Below, one piece after another: positions 1 to 7,455 of a stretch of 13,696 bases of DNA (position 1 is the stretch's first letter; every line of letters starts with the position of its first letter). The notes beneath the pieces were generated by a model that had not been told where the DNA came from, searched no databases, and saw only the letters and a program-made list of their open reading frames with translations. The position numbers and the translations under genes were made by a program. The stretch is from JAFHCF01 sp048497495 (GTDB taxonomy: Bacteria; Pseudomonadota; Alphaproteobacteria; Rhizobiales; Ancalomicrobiaceae), in NCBI GenBank assembly GCA_048497495.1, contig JAFHCF010000145.1:1-13696 (forward strand), written 5' to 3'.

Positions 1-564
1 CCCCTCCTCGACGATCACCGCCTGACCGAGATCGCGGGCGCCGTGGGCGCGTGCCGCCGCGACCCCGACGGCGATGTCGGCGACCGCCGTCGGATCGGGA
101 GCGAGCCCGCCGAGGGATCCGGCCGGCACCAGCAGATGGGGCGCGATCTCCGCCGCGCCGACGACGCGGATGCCGCGCCTCTCGAAGATCCTGGCGATCT
201 TGCGCAGCAGGCCGTCGTCGCCGTGACGCAGGATCCGCCAATTGCGCAGGAGTTCGACGATCGCGCCGAGATCGAGCTCGGAGAGGCGCGGCAGGCGCCG
301 CTCGCGCATGCCGCCGACGATCACCAACTCGCGGGCGCCGTGACCGCGCAGCAGTTCGAGCAGCGTGCCGAGTTGGCCGCGCCCGATCCAACGATGGGGA
401 AAGGCTTCGATCTCGGGGTCGGCCTCGCCGCGAATGGCGGCGATCACCACCTCGCGGCCGGCGGCGCGCGCCGCGGCCGCGACCAGCGCCGGGAAATCAC
501 CGCCGCCGGCGAGGATGCCGAGCGGCCCGGACGACCCCTCCTCCGCGCCACTCTGATCGGTCAT
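1..564 (-). CDS. lpxI: UDP-2,3-diacylglucosamine pyrophosphatase LpxI (3' end cut by window edge)
   Basis: I translated this by hand from the ATG at 564; the frame is open for 188 codons to base 1, so the C-terminal third is missing (family members are usually about 270-280 residues). LpxI hydrolyses UDP-2,3-diacylglucosamine to lipid X and UMP at the cytoplasmic membrane face. It is the non-homologous alternative to LpxH used by many alphaproteobacteria. Visible family features are an N-terminal LGILAGGGDFP (residues 15-25), IVGGMRERR (82-90), HGDDGLLRKI (114-123) and DLGQAVIVEEG at the edge (178-188). A GTGAGG Shine-Dalgarno lies 5 nt before the ATG. It follows lpxA by 132 bp on the same strand, and lpxB would be expected next, outside the window. 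Identification rests on these motifs plus the lpxD-fabZ-lpxA-lpxI order. Confidence 0.93.
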   Translation of the reverse strand, partial: MTDQSGAEEGSSGPLGILAGGGDFPALVAAAARAAGREVVIAAIRGEADPEIEAFPHRWIGRGQLGTLLELLRGHGARELVIVGGMRERRLPRLSELDLGAIVELLRNWRILRHGDDGLLRKIARIFERRGIRVVGAAEIAPHLLVPAGSLGGLAPDPTAVADIAVGVAAARAHGARDLGQAVIVEEG

Positions 565-616
565 CTCGACCTCACGCCATCGGCCGGGAATGCTGACGCA
601 TTCGGCCGTTGAAGAC

Positions 617-659
617 ATGCGAATTTTTCATCTGCATCAATGGCATGATAAATTCGCAT
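617..659 (-). repeat. AT-rich 10-bp inverted repeat between lpxA and lpxI
   Basis: Bases 617-626 and 650-659 are perfect reverse complements (ATGCGAATTT / AAATTCGCAT) around a 23-nt loop. The arms are notably AT-rich in a GC-rich neighbourhood. The repeat sits about 38 nt after the lpxA stop and about 52 nt before the lpxI start. No T-tract follows on the transcribed strand, so it is not a canonical intrinsic terminator. It could be an mRNA hairpin or a protein-binding palindrome; the sequence does not decide which. Confidence 0.6.
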
Positions 660-696
660 TCGGAATGCCGAGGGCCCTCCACTATGGCACTCGGTA

Positions 697-1497
697 TCAC
701 GCCTCGCGGCCGTTGCGCGGCATGCAGATGCGGCGATCACCGCCGGCGCGGATGAAGTCGACCATCTCCATCACCAGCGGTTCCTCGACGAACATGGCGG
801 CGACGTCCTCGACCCGCTCCATCAGGGTACCCTCGTCGGAGAACAGCATCCGGTAGGCGGCGCGCAGCTGATGGATGCGCTCACGCTCGAAGCCGCGCCG
901 TTTCAGACCGACGATGTTGAGGCCGCCGAGTCGGGCGCGATCACCGATCGCCGAGCCATAGGGGATCAGGTCGTTCTCGAGCCCCGAGAGGCCGCCGAGG
1001 AAGGCATGGGGACCGATCCGCACCCACTGGTGCACCGCCGAGAGACCGCCGAGGATGGCGTGGTCGCCGACCGTGACGTGGCCGGCGAGCGTGGCGTTGT
1101 TGACCAGGATGACGTTGTCGCCGACCCGACAGTCGTGGGCGACATGAGCGCCGACCATCAGCAGACAATCGTCGCCGACCGAGGTCAGGAGACCGCCGCC
1201 CTCGGTTCCGGGGCTGATCGTCACCTGCTCGCGGATGGTGGTGCGGCGACCGACCACGACGCGGCTCGCCTCGCCGTGATACTTCAGATCCTGCGGCGGA
1301 TGCCCGATCGAGGCGAAGGGATAGATCCTCGAACCCTCGCCGATCTCGGTGATGCCGGCGATGCTGACGTGGCTGATGAGTTCGACCCCGTCACCGAGAA
1401 CCACCTGCCCTCCGACGACGCAGAACGGGCCGACGACCGTATCGGCCCCGAGCACCGCGCCGTCCTCGACGATCGCCGAGGGATGAATCTTCGCCAT
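697..1497 (-). CDS. lpxA: UDP-N-acetylglucosamine O-acyltransferase LpxA
   Basis: LpxA catalyses the first lipid A step, moving a 3-hydroxyacyl chain from ACP to the 3-OH of UDP-GlcNAc in the cytoplasm. The protein is 266 residues, normal for the family. It is built mostly of left-handed beta-helix hexapeptide repeats from residue 3 to about 190, with short helices at the C-terminus (about 195-266). The catalytic region reads VGAHVAHDC (115-123); H121 aligns with the E. coli catalytic His125 and H118 with His122. The VHQW stretch and SGLEND follow, as in alphaproteobacterial members. The ATG at 1497 is preceded by GGAAGG at 9 nt. It is the acyltransferase partner of lpxD upstream and precedes lpxI. 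Unusually, a 313-bp gap separates it from fabZ. Confidence 0.97.
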   Translation of the reverse strand: MAKIHPSAIVEDGAVLGADTVVGPFCVVGGQVVLGDGVELISHVSIAGITEIGEGSRIYPFASIGHPPQDLKYHGEASRVVVGRRTTIREQVTISPGTEGGGLLTSVGDDCLLMVGAHVAHDCRVGDNVILVNNATLAGHVTVGDHAILGGLSAVHQWVRIGPHAFLGGLSGLENDLIPYGSAIGDRARLGGLNIVGLKRRGFERERIHQLRAAYRMLFSDEGTLMERVEDVAAMFVEEPLVMEMVDFIRAGGDRRICMPRNGREA

Positions 1498-1540
1498 GGG
1501 GACTGAGCCTTCCGTCTTCTTCTTGTTCGAGAGTGGTCTG

Positions 1541-1646
1541 GAACGCTTTCCGATCCGATCGCATCAGGTCGAAAACCGCTCCGGCTCTTCTTCGGAGCAA
1601 ATTCTCCTCGACCGGACGGATTCGGTCCGGTCGGAACATGCTCTAG
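1541..1646. repeat. Multi-hairpin palindromic intergenic element
   Basis: This lies in the 313-bp gap between fabZ and lpxA. It holds three hairpins in series: an imperfect one (about 1547-1555 with 1567-1575), a perfect 6-bp stem with a 9-nt loop (1578-1583 / 1593-1598), and a perfect 9-bp stem with a 7-nt loop (1609-1617 / 1625-1633, CGACCGGAC / GTCCGGTCG). The two outer edges resemble each other in inverted orientation: GCTTTCCGATCC from 1545, and on the opposite strand GCATGTTCCGACC inward from 1641. No reading frame fits it. The layout resembles dispersed palindromic (REP-like) elements of Rhizobiales intergenic DNA; that assignment is inference. No second copy was noticed in the window. 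Confidence 0.5.
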
Positions 1647-1716
1647 CCGACACGAGGGTCTCGGCCGAAATCACTTTGCGTGTCCGATTGTGACGGCGGT
1701 CGCGGAGCCGGCCAGG

Positions 1717-1767
1717 CGATGTCTCGACCCGCCTCGTCGACGAACCCTGGGGGTCCGGGAGACATCG
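1717..1767 (-). repeat. Long stem-loop downstream of fabZ
   Basis: Bases 1717-1725 (CGATGTCTC) and 1759-1767 (GAGACATCG) pair perfectly over 9 bp. A further 5 bp pair inside (1726-1730 with 1751-1755) after a 3-nt bulge, and the loop contains a 10-nt palindrome at 1734-1743. It begins 43 nt after the fabZ stop on the transcribed strand. There is no run of T after it, so it is better read as an mRNA 3'-end stabiliser, processing site or pause hairpin than as an intrinsic terminator. Confidence 0.5.
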
Positions 1768-1810
1768 GATCTCGCGCCCGTGCCGATCGCCGGCGCGCCT
1801 CGCCCGCTCG

Positions 1811-2284
1811 TCAGTCGCGCACCAGCATGGCGCTGACCTCGCCCTCGGCGACGATCTTGCCGGCGACCTTGGCCTCGCCGCGATACCACCACATGTTGGC
1901 GCGCTGCTTCAGCTTGGTCAGGTGGAACTCGACGGTGTCGCCCGGGCCGACGGGCTTGCGGAACTTCACCTTGTCGATGGTCATGAAATAGACCACCGAG
2001 GGCTTGCCCGGACCCCCGACTTTGCGCGTCTTGAGGACACACATGGCGCCGGCGGTCTGCGCCATCGCCTCGATCAGCATGACGCCGGGAAACACCGGAC
2101 GGCCGGGGAAATGACCCTGAAAATGCGGCTCGTTGTAGGTGACGTTCTTGATGCCGATGCCGAAATCGTCGCCGTCGATATCGACGATCTTGTCGACCAG
2201 AAGCATCGGATAGCGGTGCGGCAAGAGCTCGAGCAGTCCGAGAATATCGACGGATTCGAGCGTTTTGGTCGGTGTATCGGACAT
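1811..2284 (-). CDS. fabZ: 3-hydroxyacyl-ACP dehydratase FabZ
   Basis: FabZ dehydrates 3-hydroxyacyl-ACP to trans-2-enoyl-ACP in type II fatty acid synthesis, competing with LpxA and LpxD for the same hydroxyacyl-ACP pool. The 157-residue protein is a single hot-dog fold. The active-site block GHFPGRPVFPGV (57-68) carries the catalytic His58, and IEAMAQ (71-76) carries the catalytic Glu72. The N-terminal LLPHRYPMLLVD (20-31) is typical. I chose the ATG at 2284, which gives MSDTPTK; an in-frame start at 2317 would overlap lpxD by 20 bp and has no family support. The gap to the lpxD stop is 13 bp, and an AAGGA Shine-Dalgarno overlaps the lpxD stop region, suggesting translational coupling. Confidence 0.97.
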   Translation of the reverse strand: MSDTPTKTLESVDILGLLELLPHRYPMLLVDKIVDIDGDDFGIGIKNVTYNEPHFQGHFPGRPVFPGVMLIEAMAQTAGAMCVLKTRKVGGPGKPSVVYFMTIDKVKFRKPVGPGDTVEFHLTKLKQRANMWWYRGEAKVAGKIVAEGEVSAMLVRD

Positions 2285-2297
2285 CGGCCTCGTTCCT

Positions 2298-3365
2298 TCA
2301 GTCGTTGCCTTCCTCACGAGGGGATCCGCCGTCCCGCCGCGACAATTTCTTCAGAGTGGCGATTTCTCGCCCGAGTTCCCGCACCGGCTTCGCCGGCGAA
2401 CCGGCGAGGCGCGCGCCGGCCGCGACATCGGTCATCACGCCCGCCTGGGCGCCGATCTGAGCGCCGCTGCCGATCTTCAGATGGCCGGTGATGCCCGCCT
2501 GACCCGCCAGAACGACGAAGTCGCCGAGCACCGTCGATCCACTGACACCGACCTGCGAGACGATGACGCAGTGACGTCCAACCACCACGTTGTGGGCGAT
2601 CTGCACCAGGTTGTCGATCTTGGTGCCCTCGCCGATCACCGTGTCGCGGTTGGCGCCACGATCGATCGCCGAATTGGCGCCGATCTCGACGTCGTCCTGG
2701 ATCACCACCCGGCCGATCTGCGGCACCTTGAGGTGGCCCTTGATTCCCATGGCGAAGCCGAAGCCGTCCTGGCCGACGCGGGTGCCGGAATGGATGATCA
2801 CCCGATTGCCGATCAGGGCATGGATCAGGGTGACGTTGGGCGCGATGTGGCAGTTGCGGCCGATCCGCACGTCGTGACCGACGACGCTGGCGGCGCCGAT
2901 CACCGTGCCGGTGCCGATCTCGGCGCGCGCCCCGATCACCGCGCCGGGCTCGACCGTGACACCCGGCTCCAACTTCGCCGTCGGGTGGACATGGGCGCCT
3001 GGCGCCACCGAACCGGCCTCGCCATAGGCCCCCTCGAGCTTGAGCGCGGTCGGATAGAAGCGCCCGACCACGGTGGCGAAGGCGCGGTAGGGATCGCCCG
3101 TGACGATCGCCACGGTGCCCTCGGGGACCATGTCGGCGAAGCGCGAATGCACCAGGCAGGCGCTGGCGCGCGTCGTCGCCAGATCGCCGATGTACTTTTT
3201 GTTGTCGAGGAAGGTCAGATCGCCCGGTCCGGCGGTGTCGAGCGGCCCCACCCCCTGCAGCACCACATAGGCCGAGCGATCGTCGGCGACGGTGGCGCCG
3301 GTCCAGCTGCAGACCTCGGCGACGGTGACGGGCTTCGGGGCGGGAAAGAAGACCGGATCGCTCAT
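2298..3365 (-). CDS. lpxD: UDP-3-O-(3-hydroxyacyl)glucosamine N-acyltransferase LpxD
   Basis: LpxD adds the second 3-hydroxyacyl chain, to the 2-amino group of UDP-3-O-acylglucosamine, in lipid A synthesis. The 355-residue protein has an N-terminal uridine-binding domain (about 1-115, including LTFLDNKKY at 50-58), then left-handed beta-helix hexapeptide repeats (about 118-315), and a charged C-terminal helix. H258 in VQIAHNVVVG (254-263) aligns with the catalytic His239 of E. coli, and GQDGFGF (198-204) is also conserved. The ATG at 3365 is preceded by GAGG only 2 nt away, plus a stronger AGAAGGA about 14 nt away. An upstream TTG at 3398 lies inside a terminator T-tract and is unlikely. A rho-independent terminator separates it from bamA. 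Confidence 0.97.
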   Translation of the reverse strand: MSDPVFFPAPKPVTVAEVCSWTGATVADDRSAYVVLQGVGPLDTAGPGDLTFLDNKKYIGDLATTRASACLVHSRFADMVPEGTVAIVTGDPYRAFATVVGRFYPTALKLEGAYGEAGSVAPGAHVHPTAKLEPGVTVEPGAVIGARAEIGTGTVIGAASVVGHDVRIGRNCHIAPNVTLIHALIGNRVIIHSGTRVGQDGFGFAMGIKGHLKVPQIGRVVIQDDVEIGANSAIDRGANRDTVIGEGTKIDNLVQIAHNVVVGRHCVIVSQVGVSGSTVLGDFVVLAGQAGITGHLKIGSGAQIGAQAGVMTDVAAGARLAGSPAKPVRELGREIATLKKLSRRDGGSPREEGND

Positions 3366-3396
3366 GCCCTCACACGGGTCCTTCTGGCCGAGCACC

Positions 3397-3429
3397 AAAG
3401 AAAAGGCCGCCGCAAGATGCGCGGCGGCC
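3397..3429 (-). terminator. Rho-independent terminator between bamA and lpxD
   Basis: On the transcribed (minus) strand a perfect 9-bp GC-only stem (3429-3421 with 3413-3405, GGCCGCCGC / GCGGCGGCC) closes a 7-nt loop. It is followed directly by TTTTCTTT (3404-3397). The stem begins 26 nt after the bamA stop codon. Stem, loop and T-tract all fit the intrinsic terminator pattern. Readthrough would still be needed to serve lpxD unless lpxD has a promoter within the bamA 3' end or the short spacer. Confidence 0.85.
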
Positions 3430-3455
3430 GTATTTGCATCCGACGGCGTCGCCGA

Positions 3456-5930
3456 TCAGAACTGCGTACCACCGCTGAAGCGGAAGATCTGCGTCTGGTC
3501 GTACTTCGACTTGATCACAGGTACGCCGAAGTCGGCGCGCAGCGGGCCGAAGGGCGACTTCCACATCAGGCCGATACCGACCGACGAGCGCAGCTTGACG
3601 TCGTCGACATACTGGAAGGTGCCGCAGTTGGCCGACACCACCTTGCCGTTGCACGGGATCGCGGTGCCGGACGCGGGCAGCGACTTCTTGTCGACGCCCC
3701 ACAGCAGGCCGGTGTCGGAGAAGGCCGACACATAGAGCCCGAACTCTTCCGGCGTGCCCGGGAAGGGCATCGACGCCTCGAGCGTGCCGGCAATGTAGTT
3801 CTTGCCGCCGAGCGCGTCCGAGAGCGTATAGGTCGTGCCGTCCTGCGTGATCTTCGTGATGTCGCGCGGGCCGATGCCCAGCGGCGCGAAGCCACGGATG
3901 GTCTCGCCGCCGAGGAAGAAGTTGTCGAACAGCTCGACCGACTCGCCGAGGCCGGTGATGTTGCCGGCCTTGATCCGCGCCATGCCGACCACACCCCAGT
4001 CGGTGTAGAGCTCGCGATAGATGCGGCCATCGAAGGTGGTGCGCAGGAAGCGCGCGTCACCGCCGGCACCGGCGAACTCCTGGGTGAACTTGGCGTAGAT
4101 GCCGTCATGCGGCAGCTGCATGTTGTCGAGCGTGTTGTAGACGAAGCTGTAGCCCGGGATCGACGTCAGGCGGGTGCGCGAGAAGTCGGAGCAGGCCGCC
4201 GTCGCCGGATAGCTCGGGCAGACGAAGCGCAGGTAGGCGAGTGAGGCCTCACCATTGCTGAAGTCGCCGTCGCGCTGCGAGGTCGAGATCCCGATCTGCT
4301 GCTGATTCAGCGTGTAGTTCACGCCGAAGGTCAGGTTCTCGGTGATCGGCAGGCCCAGGCGCAACGTACCGCCGGTGTTCTTCTCGGTGTAGTTCCGGTA
4401 GGACGATTCCAGATACTGCTTCTGGTAGATATCGAACCCGGCCGAAATCCGGTACCCGAGGAAATAGGGCTCGGTGAACGAGAAGCTGTAGCCGCGCTGG
4501 TACTGGCCGTACTGCACGCCGGCGCGGAGGTATTGACCGCGACCGAGGAAGTTCTTCTCGGAGAAGGAGACGTCGCCGAGGATGCCGTCCGAGGTGGAGT
4601 AACCGGCGCCGAAGCCGATTTCACCGGTCGCCTGCTCTTCGACATCGACGTTGACGACGACGCGATCGGGCGCCGAGCCCGGCTCGGTCGTGGTGCGCAC
4701 GGTCTTGAAGTAGCCGAGCCGGTTCAGACGTCGCTCCGCCTTGTTGACCAACACCTTGGAATAGGCGTCGCCTTCCGACATGTCGAATTCGCGACGGATG
4801 ACGTAGTCGCGGGTCCGGTCGTTGCCGCGCACGTTGATGCGCTCGACGTAGACGCGCGCGCCTTCCTCGACATAGTAGGAGATCGAGATGCGGCGGGTGG
4901 CATAGTCGCGCTGGGCGCGCGGACGCACCTGGGCGAAGGGATAGCCGGCGCGGGCCGCCTCGAGGGTCAGCTCCTCCATCGTCTTCTCGACCTCCTCGGC
5001 CGAGTAGACGTTGCCGCTGCGGGTCCCGACCACCGACTTCAACCGAGTGGCGTCGATACCGGCCAGCGAGGACTGCACGTCGATGTCGCCGAACGTGTAC
5101 TGCTCGCCCTCGTCCACCGTGAAGGAGACGAAGAAGACGTTGCGCTCGCGATCGAGATCGGCGGTGGCCGAGACCACGCGCATGTCGGCGTAGCCGTTCT
5201 TCATGTAGAAGCGGCGAATCAGTTCCTGGTCGGCCTGGAGCCGTTCCGGATCATAGGTGTCGGTGGTGCGCAGCCAGCCGAGGAGACCGCTCTCGCGGGT
5301 CTTCACCACGTCGCGCAGACGGCCCGACGAATAGGCCTTGTTGCCGGAGAAGCCGATGCGGGTGACGGCGGTCTTGTCGCCCTCGTCGATCTCGTAGACG
5401 AGATTGACCCGGTTTTCCGGCAGCGAGATGATCTTGGGCTCGACCTGGGCGCGGAAGCGGCCGTTGCGGCGATAGGCTTCGAGCAGGCGCTGGACGTCGC
5501 CCTGGACGCGCGTCTTCGACATGAACCCGCGCGACTTCGACTGGACGACGCCCTTGAGCTGCTCGTCCGTGATGCGCTTGTTCCCCTCGAAGGCGATCTT
5601 GTTGATCATCGGCGATTCGGCGACGGTCACGACCAGCGACCCGCCCTCGCGCGAGATCTTCACATCGGAGAAGAGGTCGGTCGAATAGAGCGCCTTCAAC
5701 GAGGCGTCGATGTCGGTGGCGGTGAAGGACTTGCCGGGCTTGACCACGACATAGGAGCGCACCGTGTCGGCTTCGACGCGGGTGATGCCGCGCACCACCA
5801 CCTGGGACACCATGTCGGCGTGGGCGACGCCCACCCCGAGGAGGCCGGAGCCCGCGCCACCCATCGGAAGGATGGTCAAGAGCACCGTGGCCAAAGCCGT
5901 CTGCGTCATCACTTTCGTGAAGGAACTCAT
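3456..5930 (-). CDS. bamA: Outer membrane protein assembly factor BamA (Omp85 family)
   Basis: BamA is the central subunit of the BAM complex that folds beta-barrel proteins into the outer membrane. The 824-residue product begins with a Sec signal peptide (hydrophobic about 10-34, predicted cleavage after AHA at 36-38). Five POTRA domains follow (about 40-435), then a 16-strand barrel (about 436-824). The lid-loop motif appears as IRGF (678-681), and the chain ends in Phe after FRFSGGTQF, the usual outer-membrane beta-signal. Two CX8C pairs (571/580 and 760/769) fall in predicted surface loops. I chose the ATG at 5930 because it gives a compact signal peptide. The frame stays open to 6140, and ATGs such as 5966 are possible; no strong Shine-Dalgarno decides. 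It follows rseP after 286 bp and precedes a terminator. Confidence 0.97.
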   Translation of the reverse strand: MSSFTKVMTQTALATVLLTILPMGGAGSGLLGVGVAHADMVSQVVVRGITRVEADTVRSYVVVKPGKSFTATDIDASLKALYSTDLFSDVKISREGGSLVVTVAESPMINKIAFEGNKRITDEQLKGVVQSKSRGFMSKTRVQGDVQRLLEAYRRNGRFRAQVEPKIISLPENRVNLVYEIDEGDKTAVTRIGFSGNKAYSSGRLRDVVKTRESGLLGWLRTTDTYDPERLQADQELIRRFYMKNGYADMRVVSATADLDRERNVFFVSFTVDEGEQYTFGDIDVQSSLAGIDATRLKSVVGTRSGNVYSAEEVEKTMEELTLEAARAGYPFAQVRPRAQRDYATRRISISYYVEEGARVYVERINVRGNDRTRDYVIRREFDMSEGDAYSKVLVNKAERRLNRLGYFKTVRTTTEPGSAPDRVVVNVDVEEQATGEIGFGAGYSTSDGILGDVSFSEKNFLGRGQYLRAGVQYGQYQRGYSFSFTEPYFLGYRISAGFDIYQKQYLESSYRNYTEKNTGGTLRLGLPITENLTFGVNYTLNQQQIGISTSQRDGDFSNGEASLAYLRFVCPSYPATAACSDFSRTRLTSIPGYSFVYNTLDNMQLPHDGIYAKFTQEFAGAGGDARFLRTTFDGRIYRELYTDWGVVGMARIKAGNITGLGESVELFDNFFLGGETIRGFAPLGIGPRDITKITQDGTTYTLSDALGGKNYIAGTLEASMPFPGTPEEFGLYVSAFSDTGLLWGVDKKSLPASGTAIPCNGKVVSANCGTFQYVDDVKLRSSVGIGLMWKSPFGPLRADFGVPVIKSKYDQTQIFRFSGGTQF

Positions 5931-6216
5931 CGTGTCTGGGCCCCGTCTCTGCTCGGCTACCACCATCCCCACCGACACCCCCGATCGGGCAGTGTCGGAC
6001 GCCGATGCGACCGCCTGAATCTTTTCGTCCGTTCCGTGCTTTGTACAGGCTTTTACCGTCGGCGCAACCCGACCCGAGGCGGGCTCGGCATGGTTTGCGG
6101 AGGACCGTTGCCCGTTCGCCACTGCAACATCGCGATGCATGGGTCGTACTTCGCCTTCCCGGGGAGATACGCATCAACGGGCGCTCCCCGCGCCCCTTCG
6201 GCAGGTGCCGTCGCCC
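5931..6216 (-). other. 286-bp spacer between rseP and bamA
   Basis: No gene is supported here. The bamA frame stays open across part of it (to 6140) but shows no domain-like sequence. On the transcribed strand a loose promoter-like pair, TTGCGC then TACAAA 16 bp later (about 6070-6043), might serve bamA; it is too weak to call. The length suggests a bamA leader or promoter, as the other neighbouring envelope genes are mostly closer together. Confidence 0.4.
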
Positions 6217-7350
6217 CTATAGAGAGGCGAAATGAGCGATGTCGTTCCAGGTGGAAACGACCATCAAGGTCATAACGATGGCCAGCCCGATCCGGAATCC
6301 GATGTCCTGGGCGCGGTCGGAAAGCGGCCGGCCGCGCACCGCTTCCGCCGCATAGAAGGCGAGATGACCGCCGTCGAGCATCGGAATCGGCATCAGATTG
6401 AGCAGACCGATCGAAACCGACAGCAGAGCCGCCAGATTGACCAAGGCGAGAATGCCGCCCGTGGCGACTTCGCCGGAAATCTGCGCGACGCGCAGCGGTC
6501 CGCCGAGTTCGCGCGCCGATTCTCGCCCCGAGAACAGGCCGGCGACGTAGTTTCCGGTGCGCTCGACGATGAACCAGGTCTCCGAGACGCCGCCGACGAA
6601 GGCCGCTCCCGGCGAGAAGTGACGCTGCACCCGATCCTTGGGATCGCGGCTCGCCTGAATACCGAGCAGGCCGCGGCGCTGGACACCGAAGCGGCTCTTC
6701 TCCTCGAGCAGGCGCGGCGTCACCGACATTTCGATTCGCTTGCCCTCGCGGGAGACCACCACGTCGGTCGGCAGGCCGGCGCGGATGGAGACCACCCGCA
6801 TGATGTCGACGAAACTCTCGATCGGCATGCCCTCGACCGACACGATCATGTCGTCCTGGCGGATACCGGCGGCCTCCGCGGCACTCCCCGGCGACACCAT
6901 GCCGACGCGCGGAACGATGTCCATGCGACCGGCGGTGGCGAACACCACGGTGAAGATGGCGATGGCGAGCAGGAAATTGGCGATCGGACCGGCGGCGACG
7001 ATCGCGGCGCGCGCCCACACCGGTTGCACCGGGAAGGAGACGGCGCGTTCCTCGGCGCTCATGCCCTCGAGCCCGTCGCGATCCGGGGTCGAAGCGGCGT
7101 TCTCGTCGCCGACGAACTTGACGTAGCCGCCGAGCGGGATCAGCGCGATGCGCCAACGGGTGCCCTTGCGGTCGTTCCAGCCGACGAGTTCGGGCCCGAA
7201 TCCGATCGAGAAGGTCTTCACCCCGACGCCGCACCAGCGCGCCACGAGGAAATGACCCAATTCGTGGAAGAACACCACGACGGTCAGAACGAACAGGAAC
7301 GGCGGGCCGTAGCCCGTCACCGTCGAGAAGACACTCTGCACGATTTCCAT
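6217..7350 (-). CDS. rseP: RIP metalloprotease RseP/MmpA (site-2 protease, M50)
   Basis: RseP is an intramembrane zinc metalloprotease of the inner membrane. It cleaves transmembrane segments of anti-sigma factors and remnant signal peptides. In the 377-residue protein the zinc motif HELGH (29-33) sits in the first membrane helix, GPIANFLLAI (121-130) in the second, one PDZ domain at about 145-212, and NLMPIPMLDGGHL (318-330) with the third zinc ligand Asp326, followed by a last helix. One PDZ domain is usual for alphaproteobacterial MmpA-type enzymes, against two in E. coli. I chose the ATG at 7350, with AGGG upstream; the frame extends to 7422, but those 24 residues are basic and lack family character. 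It is directly downstream of cdsA, with no dxr between. Confidence 0.96.
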   Translation of the reverse strand: MEIVQSVFSTVTGYGPPFLFVLTVVVFFHELGHFLVARWCGVGVKTFSIGFGPELVGWNDRKGTRWRIALIPLGGYVKFVGDENAASTPDRDGLEGMSAEERAVSFPVQPVWARAAIVAAGPIANFLLAIAIFTVVFATAGRMDIVPRVGMVSPGSAAEAAGIRQDDMIVSVEGMPIESFVDIMRVVSIRAGLPTDVVVSREGKRIEMSVTPRLLEEKSRFGVQRRGLLGIQASRDPKDRVQRHFSPGAAFVGGVSETWFIVERTGNYVAGLFSGRESARELGGPLRVAQISGEVATGGILALVNLAALLSVSIGLLNLMPIPMLDGGHLAFYAAEAVRGRPLSDRAQDIGFRIGLAIVMTLMVVSTWNDIAHFASL

Positions 7351-7455
7351 CGTCACCCTCTGTTCGCGCCTTCGACGCGCATCCCGGCCACGCAGTTTCG
7401 CATGGCAATCGTGAACAACCACCGAACGGTGGCCAATCGGAACATAGGGGGCGTC

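Noticed and set aside
2298..3398. TTG at 3398 as the lpxD start
   Set aside because: It lies in the T-tract of the terminator after bamA; the ATG at 3365 gives the normal N-terminus.
2265..4244. 659-codon open frame on the plus strand opposite lpxD and bamA
   Set aside because: It is antisense to two clearly recognisable genes, is rich in Asp, His, Arg and Gly as expected of reversed GC-rich codons, and has no domain-like sequence.
6010..6035. GGAAC-N17-CGGT resembling a general stress (EcfG) promoter upstream of bamA
   Set aside because: The -10 half matches only 3 of 4 core bases, and such short patterns are frequent by chance in GC-rich DNA.
4533..6275. 580-codon plus-strand open frame opposite bamA
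   Set aside because: Same shadow pattern; it covers the POTRA-coding region in the antisense direction and has no family features.
7419..7432. Inverted repeat CCACCG / CGGTGG with TTGTT after it in the cdsA-rseP spacer, as a terminator
   Set aside because: The centre leaves too short a loop for the full stem and the T-tract is interrupted; too weak to call.
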